In this document: positions 54,421-63,182 of the stretch, in pieces
How the letters are laid out: every line of letters begins with the position of its first letter
Position numbering within the stretch: position 1 is the stretch's first letter
Assembly: GCA_963758505.1 (NCBI GenBank)
Contig: CAVWVJ010000003.1
Span: forward strand, 1,550,001-1,614,000
Direction: 5' to 3'
Source of the DNA: Korobacter sp963758505
GTDB lineage: Bacteria > Acidobacteriota > Terriglobia > Terriglobales > Acidobacteriaceae
DNA: 64,000 bases
Position numbers and translations under genes: made by a program
Notes under the pieces: generated by a model
Told to the model about the DNA's origin: nothing
Database searches by the model: none
Seen by the model: only the letters and a program-made list of their open reading frames with translations

Positions 54421-55535
54421 GCAAATCGTCGAAGCCCAATTTTTATCCGGTAATTCTCGCGGGTGGCCGCGGCACGCGCTTCTGGCCGTTGAGCCGCAAG
54501 CGCATGGCCAAGCAACTTCTGCCGCTCAACAGCAAGAAGAGCATGATCCAGGAGACGGTCGAGCGCCTGGTACCGCTCTCGGAAAAGAAGCATTTCTGGA
54601 TCATCACCAACGACGACCTTCTGGAACCGATCGCGGCCCAGTTGCGTGGACTTCCCCGGCAACAGTTGATTGCCGAGCCGGCAGCTCGCAACACGGCCCC
54701 GGCCATCGGCCTCGCCGCGTTTATCCTCGAGCGCTTCGATCCCCATGCCGTGCTGGGACTTTTTCCTTCCGACCACGTGACCGCCAACGAAACGCAATTC
54801 CGTAAGGACATCGCGAAAGCGGTTTCGATCGCGGCGGCCGGCGAGAACATCGTGGTGCTCGGAATCAAGCCGACACGGCCCGAGACAGGCTACGGCTATA
54901 TCGAAGTCGGGGACCAGTACGAGCGCGGCGTGATGCATGTCCGGCGCTTTACGGAAAAGCCCAATGCCGAGAAGGCCGCCGAGTTCGTCGAGTCGGGTCA
55001 TTACTTCTGGAATAGCGGTGTATTCGTCTGGGGAGCCCGGACGCTGGCCAACGCGCTGCGCGAGCATCTGCGCGAAACCGCGCCCTTCTTGGAGAAGATC
55101 GCCGCCAGCTACGGCACGAAGGAATTCAAGCGCACCTTTGCGCGGCTTTACCCAAAGTGCGAGAACATCAGCGTGGACTATGCCGTGCTGGAGCCGCGCT
55201 CCGCGAAAGGCGAACACAGCTCGAACATTTTCTGCATTCCCGCCGACTGGGGATGGAACGACCTTGGCTCCTGGGCTGCGCTGTTCGACCATCGCGCCGC
55301 CGAGCAGCAGTTGACCGAGCACGAAAACGTCGTCACTTCGAAGGGGACCTTCACCCACGATGCGGGCGGAAACCTCGTGCATGCTCCGGGGAAATTCGTT
55401 GCCGTGGTCGGGGTAAAAGATCTGGTCGTAGTCGAAACCGATGACGCATTGTTGATCACGACCCGCAAGAATTCGCAGGACGTTGGGAAAGTCGTGAAGT
55501 TCCTCGACGACAAGAAGCTGAAGAATTTGGTGTAA
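54417..55535 (+). CDS. manC: Mannose-1-phosphate guanylyltransferase
   Basis: 372 residues from ATG 54417 (the longer upstream frame lies within manA). Nucleotidyltransferase motifs: PVILAGGRGTRFWPLSRKRM, EPAARNTAPAIGLAAF, VLGLFPSDHV, VVLGIKPTRPETGYGYIEVG, RRFTEKPNAEKA, NSGVFVWGA and WGWNDLGSWAALF. It lacks the C-terminal isomerase domain of bifunctional ManC/AlgA, which fits the separate manA next door. Makes GDP-mannose. Ends 80 bp before the mutase gene, with a repeat between. Confidence 0.95.
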   Translation: MSKSSKPNFYPVILAGGRGTRFWPLSRKRMAKQLLPLNSKKSMIQETVERLVPLSEKKHFWIITNDDLLEPIAAQLRGLPRQQLIAEPAARNTAPAIGLAAFILERFDPHAVLGLFPSDHVTANETQFRKDIAKAVSIAAAGENIVVLGIKPTRPETGYGYIEVGDQYERGVMHVRRFTEKPNAEKAAEFVESGHYFWNSGVFVWGARTLANALREHLRETAPFLEKIAASYGTKEFKRTFARLYPKCENISVDYAVLEPRSAKGEHSSNIFCIPADWGWNDLGSWAALFDHRAAEQQLTEHENVVTSKGTFTHDAGGNLVHAPGKFVAVVGVKDLVVVETDDALLITTRKNSQDVGKVVKFLDDKKLKNLV

Positions 55536-55551
55536 CTATCGGTCTCCACTC

Positions 55552-55603
55552 CACGACTTAAGTCGTGCCGAAAAGACGAAAAATCCAGGGGTCTTAGCCC
55601 CTG
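55552..55603. repeat. Dispersed intergenic repeat, copy C
   Basis: A perfect palindrome CACGACTTAAGTCGTG (55552-55567), then GTGCCG (55565-55570) and, 16 bases later, CAGGGG/CCCCTG (55586-55591, 55598-55603) with TCTTAG loop. It has the two-stem plan of copies A and B. Confidence 0.6.
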
Positions 55604-55615
55604 CGATCGAGAGAT

Positions 55616-57034
55616 ATGGCTCAGCAGATCAAGTTCGGTACCGACGGTTGGCGCGGCCTCATCGCCGACGACTACACCTTCGAAAACGTTCGCCGCGTGG
55701 CCCACGCCATGGCGCACTACGTCCACAAGCACGAGGATGCAAGTAAAGGTGTTTTCCTCGCCTACGACACGCGCTTCGGTTCGCCCCGCTTTGCCGAAGC
55801 GGCCGCCGAAGCGATGGCTTCGACCGGGCTGCACGTCCGGCTCGCCAGCGATTACACACCCACGCCCGCGCTCTCCTATTGCATCAAGAAATATGGCGCC
55901 GCGGGCGGCGTCATGATCACCAGCAGCCACAATCCGGCGAACTGGAATGGCGTGAAGTACAAGGCCAACTACGGCGGATCGGGCACGCCGGCCATCATGA
56001 AGCTGATCGAGAGCTACCTCGATGTGGCGCCAATCCAGGCCAGCGGCGGCAAGGTCGAAGCCTTCGATTTCAAGAAGCCTTACATCGAGGTGCTGAAGAG
56101 CCTCGCCGATCTCGATGCCATCGCGAAAGCAAATTTTCGTTTCTGCATCGACGTCATGTACGGTGCGGGACGCGGCGTGCTGAAGCAGATTTTCAGTGAG
56201 CGCGGCATCCAACACGTCGAGATTCGCGGTGAAGTGAATCCGCTGTTCCCGGGCATCAACCCCGAGCCCATTCTTCCTCACATCGCGGCGCTGCAGGAAG
56301 CCACGGTGCGCGAGAAGGCGCATGCCGGATTGGCGACCGATGGCGACGCCGACCGCATCGGCGCCGTCGATGAGCACGGGAATTTTGTCGACGCCCACAA
56401 GTGTTTTGCTGTGATTCTGAAGTGGCTGCTCGAGAAAAAGAAGTGGCCGGGGGCCATTACACGCGCGTTCAATACCACCGGCATGCTCGACCGCATGGCA
56501 AAGAAGCATGGCCGCGAACTGATAGAGCACGGCATCGGCTTCAAATATGTCTGCGACGTGGTGCTCTCGGGGAAGGAAGTGCTGATCGGCGGGGAAGAGT
56601 CGGGCGGCATCGGCATCCCGCGCCACCTGCCGGAGCGCGATGGCATCCTCAACTCGCTGCTCATCGCCAACGTGATGGCCGATTACGGCATGTCCCTCGG
56701 CCAATTGGTCGACTCCCTGCAGAAGGAATTCGGACAGCATCATTACGGGCGCATCGACATGCATCTCGACAACGAGGTGAAGAACGATGCCATGCGCCGG
56801 GCCACCGCGCGCCCTCAAAAAATAGGCCATTTTGCGGTGACTCGCATCGAAGATATGGACGGCATGAAGTTCTTCTTCGACACGCCGGGGAATGGCAACG
56901 GCGCTCAGGCATGGGTGCTGATTCGCGCCTCAGGCACCGAGCCGCTGCTGCGCGTTTACAGCGAAGCGTCGTCGCCGGAGCTGGTCAAGGAGATTCTTGG
57001 CGAGGCAGAGAAGTTCGTTTTCCAACGCGCCTAG
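55616..57034 (+). CDS. Phosphoglucomutase/phosphomannomutase family protein
   Basis: 472 residues. The four alpha-D-phosphohexomutase motifs are intact: MITSSHNPANWNGVK (phosphoserine), DGDADR (Mg2+), GEESGGIGI (sugar) and RASGTEPLLRVY (phosphate). N-terminus KFGTDGWRGLIADDYTFENV is family-standard. Following manA and manC in the same direction, it probably converts mannose-6-P to mannose-1-P, completing the GDP-mannose route; glucose phosphates are also possible. Confidence 0.94.
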   Translation: MAQQIKFGTDGWRGLIADDYTFENVRRVAHAMAHYVHKHEDASKGVFLAYDTRFGSPRFAEAAAEAMASTGLHVRLASDYTPTPALSYCIKKYGAAGGVMITSSHNPANWNGVKYKANYGGSGTPAIMKLIESYLDVAPIQASGGKVEAFDFKKPYIEVLKSLADLDAIAKANFRFCIDVMYGAGRGVLKQIFSERGIQHVEIRGEVNPLFPGINPEPILPHIAALQEATVREKAHAGLATDGDADRIGAVDEHGNFVDAHKCFAVILKWLLEKKKWPGAITRAFNTTGMLDRMAKKHGRELIEHGIGFKYVCDVVLSGKEVLIGGEESGGIGIPRHLPERDGILNSLLIANVMADYGMSLGQLVDSLQKEFGQHHYGRIDMHLDNEVKNDAMRRATARPQKIGHFAVTRIEDMDGMKFFFDTPGNGNGAQAWVLIRASGTEPLLRVYSEASSPELVKEILGEAEKFVFQRA

Positions 57035-57150
57035 TGTACCGATGAGCGCTGGCATCCAGAGTTCCCACTTGCGATAATCGCATTTACCGGCGACAATGCG
57101 CGCCAGTGCTTGCGGCCAATCGACATTGCCCGCGTTCTCAATTCGTCGCG

Positions 57151-58296
57151 ATGAACAACATTCCGAATCTTCAGCCCGATACCCCCGAGGCGCGTAAGTA
57201 CAATCGCACTAAGCGATGGCTCGAGGTGTCGGATCTCATCATCGGCTTCGTGCTGCTGCTCGTCCTCGTGCTTACCCCCGGAAGCGCTCGCCTCCGCGAC
57301 TACGCGTATCTCGCCTCGCGACAGTATTACTCGGTGGCCGTTTTTGTATTCGTCTTCTTCCTGCTCGCAATCAGCAAGGTGCTCTCCCTCCCGCTCGATT
57401 ACTACGCTTTCCGGCTCGAGCATAAATACCACCTCTCCAATCAGAAGTTTGGCGCGTGGCTCTGGGATGAATTCAAGGGTTGGCTCGTAGGGCTGGTGTT
57501 GGTGACGATCCTCGTCGAAGTGCTTTACGCTTCTATTCGCGCCTTCCCCGACCATTGGTGGCTGATCGTCTGGGCCATCTTCATCGGCTTCACCGTTCTG
57601 CTCGCGCAACTCGCGCCGGTGCTGTTGTTCCCGCTCTTTTATCGTTTCGAGCCGCTCAAGAACGAAGAGCTGCGCCAACGCCTGGTGCGCCTCAGCGAGC
57701 GTGCCGGAACGCGTATACGCGGCGTGTACGAGTGGAAGATCTCGGAAAAATCGAAGAAGGCCAACGCCGCACTCACGGGCCTGGGCAAGACCCGCCGCAT
57801 CATCATCGCGGACACCCTGCTGAACAACTACAGCGACGACGAGATCGAAGCCGTCCTCGCCCACGAACTGGGCCATCATGTCCACCGGCATATTGCCAAG
57901 GGAATCCTGCTGCAGGTGGCCATCACGTTCCTCGGATTCTGGGCGGCCAGCCACATCCTCCGCTACGCGGTCGATCAGCGGCAGATGTTCCAATCCCTCT
58001 CCGACTTCGCCAACTTGCCGCTTCTCGCGCTGATCGCCTCTGTGCTCGGACTGCTGCTCGCCCCGCTCCTCAACGCGTATTCACGCTATAACGAGCGACA
58101 AGCCGACGAATACGCCTGGAAGTCGATTCCCGCGATCGAGCCCTTCGTTTCATCCATGCACAAGCTGGCAAACCAGAATCTTGCGGAAGAGAATCCCTCT
58201 CGATGGGTGGAGGTGCTCTTCCATTCGCATCCGTCGATTGGGAAGCGCACGGCTGCGGCAGCCGCGTGGCATGCCAAACAGCAAGCCGCCACCTAA
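57151..58296 (+). CDS. M48 (Ste24/CAAX-prenyl-protease-like) membrane metalloprotease
   Basis: 381 residues from ATG 57151 (an upstream frame start at 57106 adds a poor sequence). Six to seven TM helices with the zinc motif HELGH at 238-242 (VLAHELGHHVHRHI), the third ligand Glu in the RYNERQADEYAW block near 316, and the family SEKSKKANAALTGLGKTRRI (~199-218). Bacterial Ste24-like proteases help quality control of membrane proteins. Its stop codon overlaps that of the convergent kdsB gene. Confidence 0.93.
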   Translation: MNNIPNLQPDTPEARKYNRTKRWLEVSDLIIGFVLLLVLVLTPGSARLRDYAYLASRQYYSVAVFVFVFFLLAISKVLSLPLDYYAFRLEHKYHLSNQKFGAWLWDEFKGWLVGLVLVTILVEVLYASIRAFPDHWWLIVWAIFIGFTVLLAQLAPVLLFPLFYRFEPLKNEELRQRLVRLSERAGTRIRGVYEWKISEKSKKANAALTGLGKTRRIIIADTLLNNYSDDEIEAVLAHELGHHVHRHIAKGILLQVAITFLGFWAASHILRYAVDQRQMFQSLSDFANLPLLALIASVLGLLLAPLLNAYSRYNERQADEYAWKSIPAIEPFVSSMHKLANQNLAEENPSRWVEVLFHSHPSIGKRTAAAAAWHAKQQAAT

Positions 58297-59015
58297 CGGC
58301 TGCGCAAGATCTCTTCCACCCTCCTCAAATCCGCCTCCGTATCTACGCCTATCGTGTCGTGTGGCGTCTCCGCCACGTAGATATCGGTGCCATTCTCGAG
58401 GAAGCGCAACTGCTCGAGCCGTTCGCTCCGCTCCAGCGACGACTCCGGCCAGCGGCAGAATTGGTCGAGCGCCTGCTTGCGATAGGCGTAGAAGCCGAGG
58501 TGTTTGAAATACGCGACGTTTCCTCTCGAATCGCGGTCGAAGGGGATAGTGGAGCGCGAGAAGTAAAGCGCCCGTCCATTCTGATCCGTGACTACCTTTA
58601 CAGCATTCGGATTCGCGACATCTTCCCGGGCGCAAGGAGTTTTAAGGGTGCCGACCTGGATGGATTCGTTCCGCATCAGCTCAAGCAACGCAGTGAGGTG
58701 CTCCGGACGCGCCAATGGCTCATCGCCCTGGACATTCACATACACATCCGCTGCAACGGTCTGCGCAACCTCGTGTACGCGATCGGTTCCGCTGCGATGC
58801 CGGTCCGAGGTCATGCGAGCATTCCAGGCATGTTGCCTGCAGACGTCGAGGATCTCCTCCGAATCCGTCGCCACAATGACCTCGGCGAGCATGGGCGCTC
58901 CCTTTGCGGCGTTGTAAACGCGATCGAGCATCGTGCGGCCATCGATTTCGCGAAGAATCTTGCGAGGCAGCCGGGTGGAGGCGATACGGGCGGGAATAAT
59001 GGCGATGGCTTTCAC
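58293..59015 (-). CDS. kdsB: 3-deoxy-manno-octulosonate cytidylyltransferase
   Basis: 240 residues from GTG 59015, the codon just before KAIAIIPARIASTRLPRKIL; the longer frame to 59180 is not conserved and runs into the divergent gene. Motifs: SDRHRSGTDRVHEV, VNVQGDEPLARPEHLTALLE, RALYFSRSTIPFDRDS, FYAYRKQALDQF and DTIGVDTEADLRRVEEIL. Activates KDO as CMP-KDO for lipopolysaccharide core synthesis, so the organism should have LPS with KDO. Divergent from the flavoprotein gene (86 bp). Confidence 0.96.
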   Translation of the reverse strand: MKAIAIIPARIASTRLPRKILREIDGRTMLDRVYNAAKGAPMLAEVIVATDSEEILDVCRQHAWNARMTSDRHRSGTDRVHEVAQTVAADVYVNVQGDEPLARPEHLTALLELMRNESIQVGTLKTPCAREDVANPNAVKVVTDQNGRALYFSRSTIPFDRDSRGNVAYFKHLGFYAYRKQALDQFCRWPESSLERSERLEQLRFLENGTDIYVAETPHDTIGVDTEADLRRVEEILRSR

Positions 59016-59100
59016 CCATCCAGTTTCGACGGCCAGTGGTGGTTCGGGCAAGTTCAATCGTGATACTCTCAGCCCACCGAACGGAACACGCGGGGAAAGC

Positions 59101-61035
59101 GTGAGCGACAAAGAATCCAACGAACAGAAAGAACTCCGGGATGGAGATGGCGTTACCCGTCGCGACTTCCTGAACTCCACTCTGCTGGCCTCCGGCGCGG
59201 CTCTGTTGGCTCACCTCACGCCCGCGCAACTTCTGGCGCAACCGTCTGCCCAGAACCCTGACGACTTCACCGGCTACGGCGGCATAGGCGACTACGCGAA
59301 TTCCAATGGCAACACCGAGCCGATCCTCAAAGCCGGCCACGGCATTCGCGATGGCTCGTATGACAAGCTCAAGAACGTCGTTGAGACCCATGAAGTCTTC
59401 GACTGCGTAATCGTCGGTGGCGGGATCAGCGGTCTTGCGGCGTCGTTGCTCTTCCAGCGCGGCACCGGCAATCAGCTCACGACGCTCGTCCTCGAGAACC
59501 ACCCCATCTTCGGCGGCGAAGCCAAGCAGAACGAGTTTGAAGTGGATGGCCAGCGTCTTACCGCGCACCAGGGCTCCGCCGTCTTCTGGGTCCCGTATCC
59601 ATTCAGTTTCATGGGACATTTCTACGACTCCATCGGCCTGCGCCCGCCGCGCTTCGAATACCAGCGGTGGGGAAGTCGCGAACCGGAAATGCCGCTGAGC
59701 AAAACGCCCTACGACATGCAGGGCGCGATGCCGACAACCTATGGCTTCTATTTCGGAGAGGCCTTCGGCGTGAAGCCAGGCGTGTGGCTCACCGACCCAT
59801 GGGGCAAGAAGCTTCAGGGCGCGCCGATTCCCGATGGGCACCGCGCCGAGCTTCTCAAGTGGCGCATGGGCGGACGGCCCGATCCCCGTCCCCAATATCA
59901 TGGCGACCCGGTTTCACGGCATCTGGATAGCATCAGCCTCGAAGAGCACATGATGCAGCGCTTCGGCATCAGCCGCGAGACCATCCGGACCTATCTCTCG
60001 CCGGTGGAGGGAGGCGGCTCCGGGCTCGGCCCCGATGCCCTCTCCGCCTATGCCGACTACGCTGCTGACCTGCTGCATCCGTTGCCCGAGGAAGATGCCG
60101 ACCAGATGTTTCCTGGCGGCAATACCGGCATCGCCCGCCACATGGTGAAGATCCTTGTTCCCGACGCGATCACCGGTTCCGGCACCGTGGAGAGCGTAAA
60201 CCGTGGTCGCGTGAACTTCGGCGCCCTCGACCGCGCCGGCCAACGCGCGCGCATCCGCCTCAACGCGACGGTGGTTTCGGTCGAACACGAAGGAGATCCG
60301 GCGAATGCGCAGCTCGTAAAAGTCACATATGCGCAGGGAGGAAAACTCTTCCGCCTGCGCGCGCGTTCCGCCGTCATTGCCGGCGGCTGCTGGACGGCGA
60401 AACACATTGTCCGCGACCTTCCCGCCGCGCATCGCGAGGCCTACGACCAGTTCTACCGCTCGCCTTGTCTCATGGCCAATGTCGCGGTACGCAATTGGCG
60501 TTTTCTTTATCAGATGGGCATTACCGGCTGCCGCTGGTTCGAAGGCATCGGCAACTACACCGAGGTTCGCAAGCTCCCGCTCTTCGGCGCGCCTTCGCCA
60601 ACCATCGGACCGGATTCCCCGACCGTGCTCACCTTGAAAATTCTGTTCTCGTATCCCGGCATGCCGACGCAGGAGCAGGGAATTCGCGGCCGCACCGAGA
60701 TGATCGGCACATCCTTCCGCCAGTACGAGCAGCAGATCCGCGATCAGTTCACCGACATGTTCGCCCGCGCCGGCTTCGACGCCAAGCGCGATATCGCGGG
60801 AATCATCCTCAACCGCTGGGGACATGCTTACCTGAATCCGCAGCCTGGTTTCTTCTTCGGTAAGGAGGGGAAACCTGCTCCGCGAGACGTTTTGCGTGGA
60901 GCGCCGTTCGGCCGCATCGCCTTCGCAAACACCGACCTCGCCGGGATCATGGACCACCGTTCGTCGATTCTCGAAGCTGATCGCGCGGTGCGGCAGCTGC
61001 TCGACCAGGTCATCACCCGCGGCTCAAAAGCCTAG
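59101..61035 (+). CDS. Tat-exported FAD-dependent oxidoreductase (spermidine dehydrogenase-like)
   Basis: 644 residues from GTG 59101, preceded by GGGGAAAGC; the frame upstream is kdsB leader. A Tat signal (TRRDFLNSTLLASGAALLAH, ~22-41) follows a short acidic head. The FAD fold begins with CVIVGGGISGLAASLLF (~105), then ENHPIFGGEAKQNEFEVDGQ; the middle EEHMMQRFGISRETIRTYLS and PEEDADQMFPGGNTG recall Pseudomonas SpdH (spermidine dehydrogenase). The C-terminal half keeps a second dinucleotide contact (IAGGCWTAKHIV). Activity on polyamines is a family guess, not shown. It ends exactly where the next minus-strand stop begins. Confidence 0.8.
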   Translation: MSDKESNEQKELRDGDGVTRRDFLNSTLLASGAALLAHLTPAQLLAQPSAQNPDDFTGYGGIGDYANSNGNTEPILKAGHGIRDGSYDKLKNVVETHEVFDCVIVGGGISGLAASLLFQRGTGNQLTTLVLENHPIFGGEAKQNEFEVDGQRLTAHQGSAVFWVPYPFSFMGHFYDSIGLRPPRFEYQRWGSREPEMPLSKTPYDMQGAMPTTYGFYFGEAFGVKPGVWLTDPWGKKLQGAPIPDGHRAELLKWRMGGRPDPRPQYHGDPVSRHLDSISLEEHMMQRFGISRETIRTYLSPVEGGGSGLGPDALSAYADYAADLLHPLPEEDADQMFPGGNTGIARHMVKILVPDAITGSGTVESVNRGRVNFGALDRAGQRARIRLNATVVSVEHEGDPANAQLVKVTYAQGGKLFRLRARSAVIAGGCWTAKHIVRDLPAAHREAYDQFYRSPCLMANVAVRNWRFLYQMGITGCRWFEGIGNYTEVRKLPLFGAPSPTIGPDSPTVLTLKILFSYPGMPTQEQGIRGRTEMIGTSFRQYEQQIRDQFTDMFARAGFDAKRDIAGIILNRWGHAYLNPQPGFFFGKEGKPAPRDVLRGAPFGRIAFANTDLAGIMDHRSSILEADRAVRQLLDQVITRGSKA

Positions 61036-61878
61036 TTACTTCAATAGCCGCTTCATCTTTTCGATATCGACCTGCGGCGACGGATACTTCGGATTCATCT
61101 TCTCCAGCGTCTCCACGACGATCTTTGAGACTGCAAGGTTCCGGAACCATTTATGATTTGCCGGAATGATGAACCATGGCGCGTACTTGGTGCTGCACTG
61201 GCGAATCGCGTCTTCGTAGGCTTCGGTGTAATCGTTCCAGAATTGCCGCTCATGCACGTCGGCCGCCGACAGTTTCCAGTGCTTTGTGGGATTGGCGATG
61301 CGCTCCTCGATGCGTTTCTTTTGCTCGTCTTTGCTGATGTGCAGGAAGAATTTGAGGATTGTCGTCCCATTTTCGGTCAGGTACTTTTCGAAACGGTTGA
61401 TCTCGTCATAGCGCCGCGACCACACGGATTTGGGAACGATTTTGTGCACGCGTACCACCAGCACATCCTCGTACTGCGAGCGGTTGAAGATGCCGATGTT
61501 TCCCTTCTCCGGCACGGCTTCGTGAATTCGCCATAGAAAGTCGTGGGCCAGTTCGCGGCTCGTCGGCACCTTGAACGAAGTCACCTTGCAGCTTTGCGGG
61601 CTCGCTCCGGACATCACATGCCGGATCGTACCGTCTTTACCGGCTGTATCCATGCCCTGCAGAATGATCAGCAGTGAACGCTGGCCTTCGGCATAGAGGG
61701 TGTACTGCAGTTCGTCGAGCCGCTTGATGGTTTTCGCCATCAACTTCTCGTCACGTTGCCCCGGATCGCTGCCCTTCTCGAAGCCCAGCGTCTCGGCGGG
61801 ATCGAAATCCTTCAGCCTGATTCTCCCGTGGGTAGGCGCCGCCAACTTGTTATGAAATTTCATGGAACTCACTTTCAT
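61036..61878 (-). CDS. PPK2-family polyphosphate kinase
   Basis: 280 residues (263-266 if ATG 61863 is used). Walker A in LLIILQGMDTAGKDGTIRHV (~69-88), Walker B in NIGIFNRSQYEDVLVVRVHK, and the lid segment with SKDEQKKRIEERIANPTKHW. Core class is the PPK2 group that phosphorylates nucleotides with polyphosphate, or the reverse. No N-terminal extension. Cytoplasmic. It shares no gap with the convergent flavoprotein gene; divergent from asnA. Confidence 0.92.
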   Translation of the reverse strand: MKVSSMKFHNKLAAPTHGRIRLKDFDPAETLGFEKGSDPGQRDEKLMAKTIKRLDELQYTLYAEGQRSLLIILQGMDTAGKDGTIRHVMSGASPQSCKVTSFKVPTSRELAHDFLWRIHEAVPEKGNIGIFNRSQYEDVLVVRVHKIVPKSVWSRRYDEINRFEKYLTENGTTILKFFLHISKDEQKKRIEERIANPTKHWKLSAADVHERQFWNDYTEAYEDAIRQCSTKYAPWFIIPANHKWFRNLAVSKIVVETLEKMNPKYPSPQVDIEKMKRLLK

Positions 61879-61991
61879 GCGATGCGCGTTTTGTCATTTC
61901 GAACATCGCCACGTGATTTGTAGCACTGACAACCGAGCTTCTCCTGTGATGCCCTTACAAACCGTGCCGTTATTTTCCGAGGAGGATCTGT

Positions 61992-63131
61992 ATGGCAACA
62001 ACGTCGTCTAAGGTAGCGGATCTGGCAGGGCCCGGCATCGGCAACTATACCGAACTCGAAAAGACCTTGCCGAACGATTATCACTCTCTGCTCGATCGCA
62101 AGCAGACCCAGAAGGCGATCTATGCAGTCAAGACATACATTGAAGAACACCTTTGCCAGGAACTTAACCTGATCATGACCTCCGTTCCGCTGATCGTCGA
62201 CGTCGAGAGCGGGGTCAATGATTATCTCGATCGCGACGGTTCCCGAACCCCCATCGCGTTCCACATTTCGAACGACCGCGACCAGCATCCCGTTGATGCG
62301 CAGGTCGTACAAGCCGCGACTAAGTGGAAGCGGATGGCGCTCAAGGAATTCGAGATGGAGCCGGGCCAGGGTCTCTGCACCGACATGCGCGCTGTCAGAA
62401 AAGACTACTTTCTCGACCACGACCACAGCGCCTACGTCGATCAGTGGGACTGGGAACGCGCGATCACGCCCGGGCAGCGCGATCTCAACTTCTTGAAGGC
62501 CATCGTCAGAAAAATCTGGACCGTCCTCGTAGGAGCGGAACGCTTCGCGTTGAGCTATTTCCCCGAGTTGCAGGATCCCCGCTATCCGCGGCTTCCGGAA
62601 CAACTCACCTTCCTCCATGCCGAAGATCTGCTCGAGATGTATCCCGACCTGCCCCGCAAGCAGCGCGAGACCATGATCCTGCAGAAACATCCGGCTGTCT
62701 TCATCATCGGTATCGGATGGATGCTGAAAGACGGTTACCCGCATGAGATGCGCGCGGCGGACTATGACGACTGGGTCACGGAAACGGAGTCCGCGGATGG
62801 CCGCATGATGCACGGCTTGAACGGCGACATTCTCGTCTGGAACCCGGTCACCCGCCGCCGCCACGAGTTGTCCTCGATGGGCATCCGCGTCGATGCGAAT
62901 GCGCTTCGGAAGCAGCTCAAGATCACTGGCCAGGAGCATTTCCTGAAATTCCCCTACCACCAGGCGATCCTGAACGAAACGATTCCCCTCAGCATCGGAG
63001 GCGGCATCGGCCAATCCAGGACGTTGATGCTCCTGCTCCGCAAGGCACACCTCGGGGAAGTTACGGTTTCGGTGTGGCCGAAGATCTTGAAAGAAATTTG
63101 CGCGAAGAAGAATATCTTCGTGCTCGAGTAG
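61992..63131 (+). CDS. asnA: Aspartate-ammonia ligase (asparagine synthetase A)
   Basis: 379 residues, ATG with GAGGAGG upstream. Matches E. coli AsnA in VDVESGVNDYLDRD, KWKRMALKEFEMEPGQGLCT, HSAYVDQWDWERAI, FIIGIGWMLKDGYPHEMRAA, DYDDW and NGDILVWNPVTRRRHELSSM with GGGIGQSR at the end (class II tRNA-synthetase-like active site). Makes Asn from Asp, ammonia and ATP. Compared with E. coli (330 residues) it has about 33 extra residues at the N-terminus (MATTSSKVADLAGPGIGNYT) and a longer middle. Closed by a strong terminator. Confidence 0.95.
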   Translation: MATTSSKVADLAGPGIGNYTELEKTLPNDYHSLLDRKQTQKAIYAVKTYIEEHLCQELNLIMTSVPLIVDVESGVNDYLDRDGSRTPIAFHISNDRDQHPVDAQVVQAATKWKRMALKEFEMEPGQGLCTDMRAVRKDYFLDHDHSAYVDQWDWERAITPGQRDLNFLKAIVRKIWTVLVGAERFALSYFPELQDPRYPRLPEQLTFLHAEDLLEMYPDLPRKQRETMILQKHPAVFIIGIGWMLKDGYPHEMRAADYDDWVTETESADGRMMHGLNGDILVWNPVTRRRHELSSMGIRVDANALRKQLKITGQEHFLKFPYHQAILNETIPLSIGGGIGQSRTLMLLLRKAHLGEVTVSVWPKILKEICAKKNIFVLE

Positions 63132-63146
63132 CTTTGCAATCTCATG

Positions 63147-63172
63147 GGCGCTGCCGCGACAGCGCCTTTTTT
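63147..63172 (+). terminator. Rho-independent terminator after asnA
   Basis: GGCGCTG (63147-63153) and CAGCGCC (63160-63166) around CCGCGA, then TTTTTT. Strong. Confidence 0.9.
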
Positions 63173-63182
63173 GTGCAGGAAA

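Noticed and set aside
54030..55382. 450-residue minus-strand frame
   Set aside because: Shadow of manA and manC.
55178..56830. 550-residue minus-strand frame over manC and the mutase
   Set aside because: High GC codon bias keeps the opposite strand open; the plus-strand genes show intact family motifs and the minus frame shows none.
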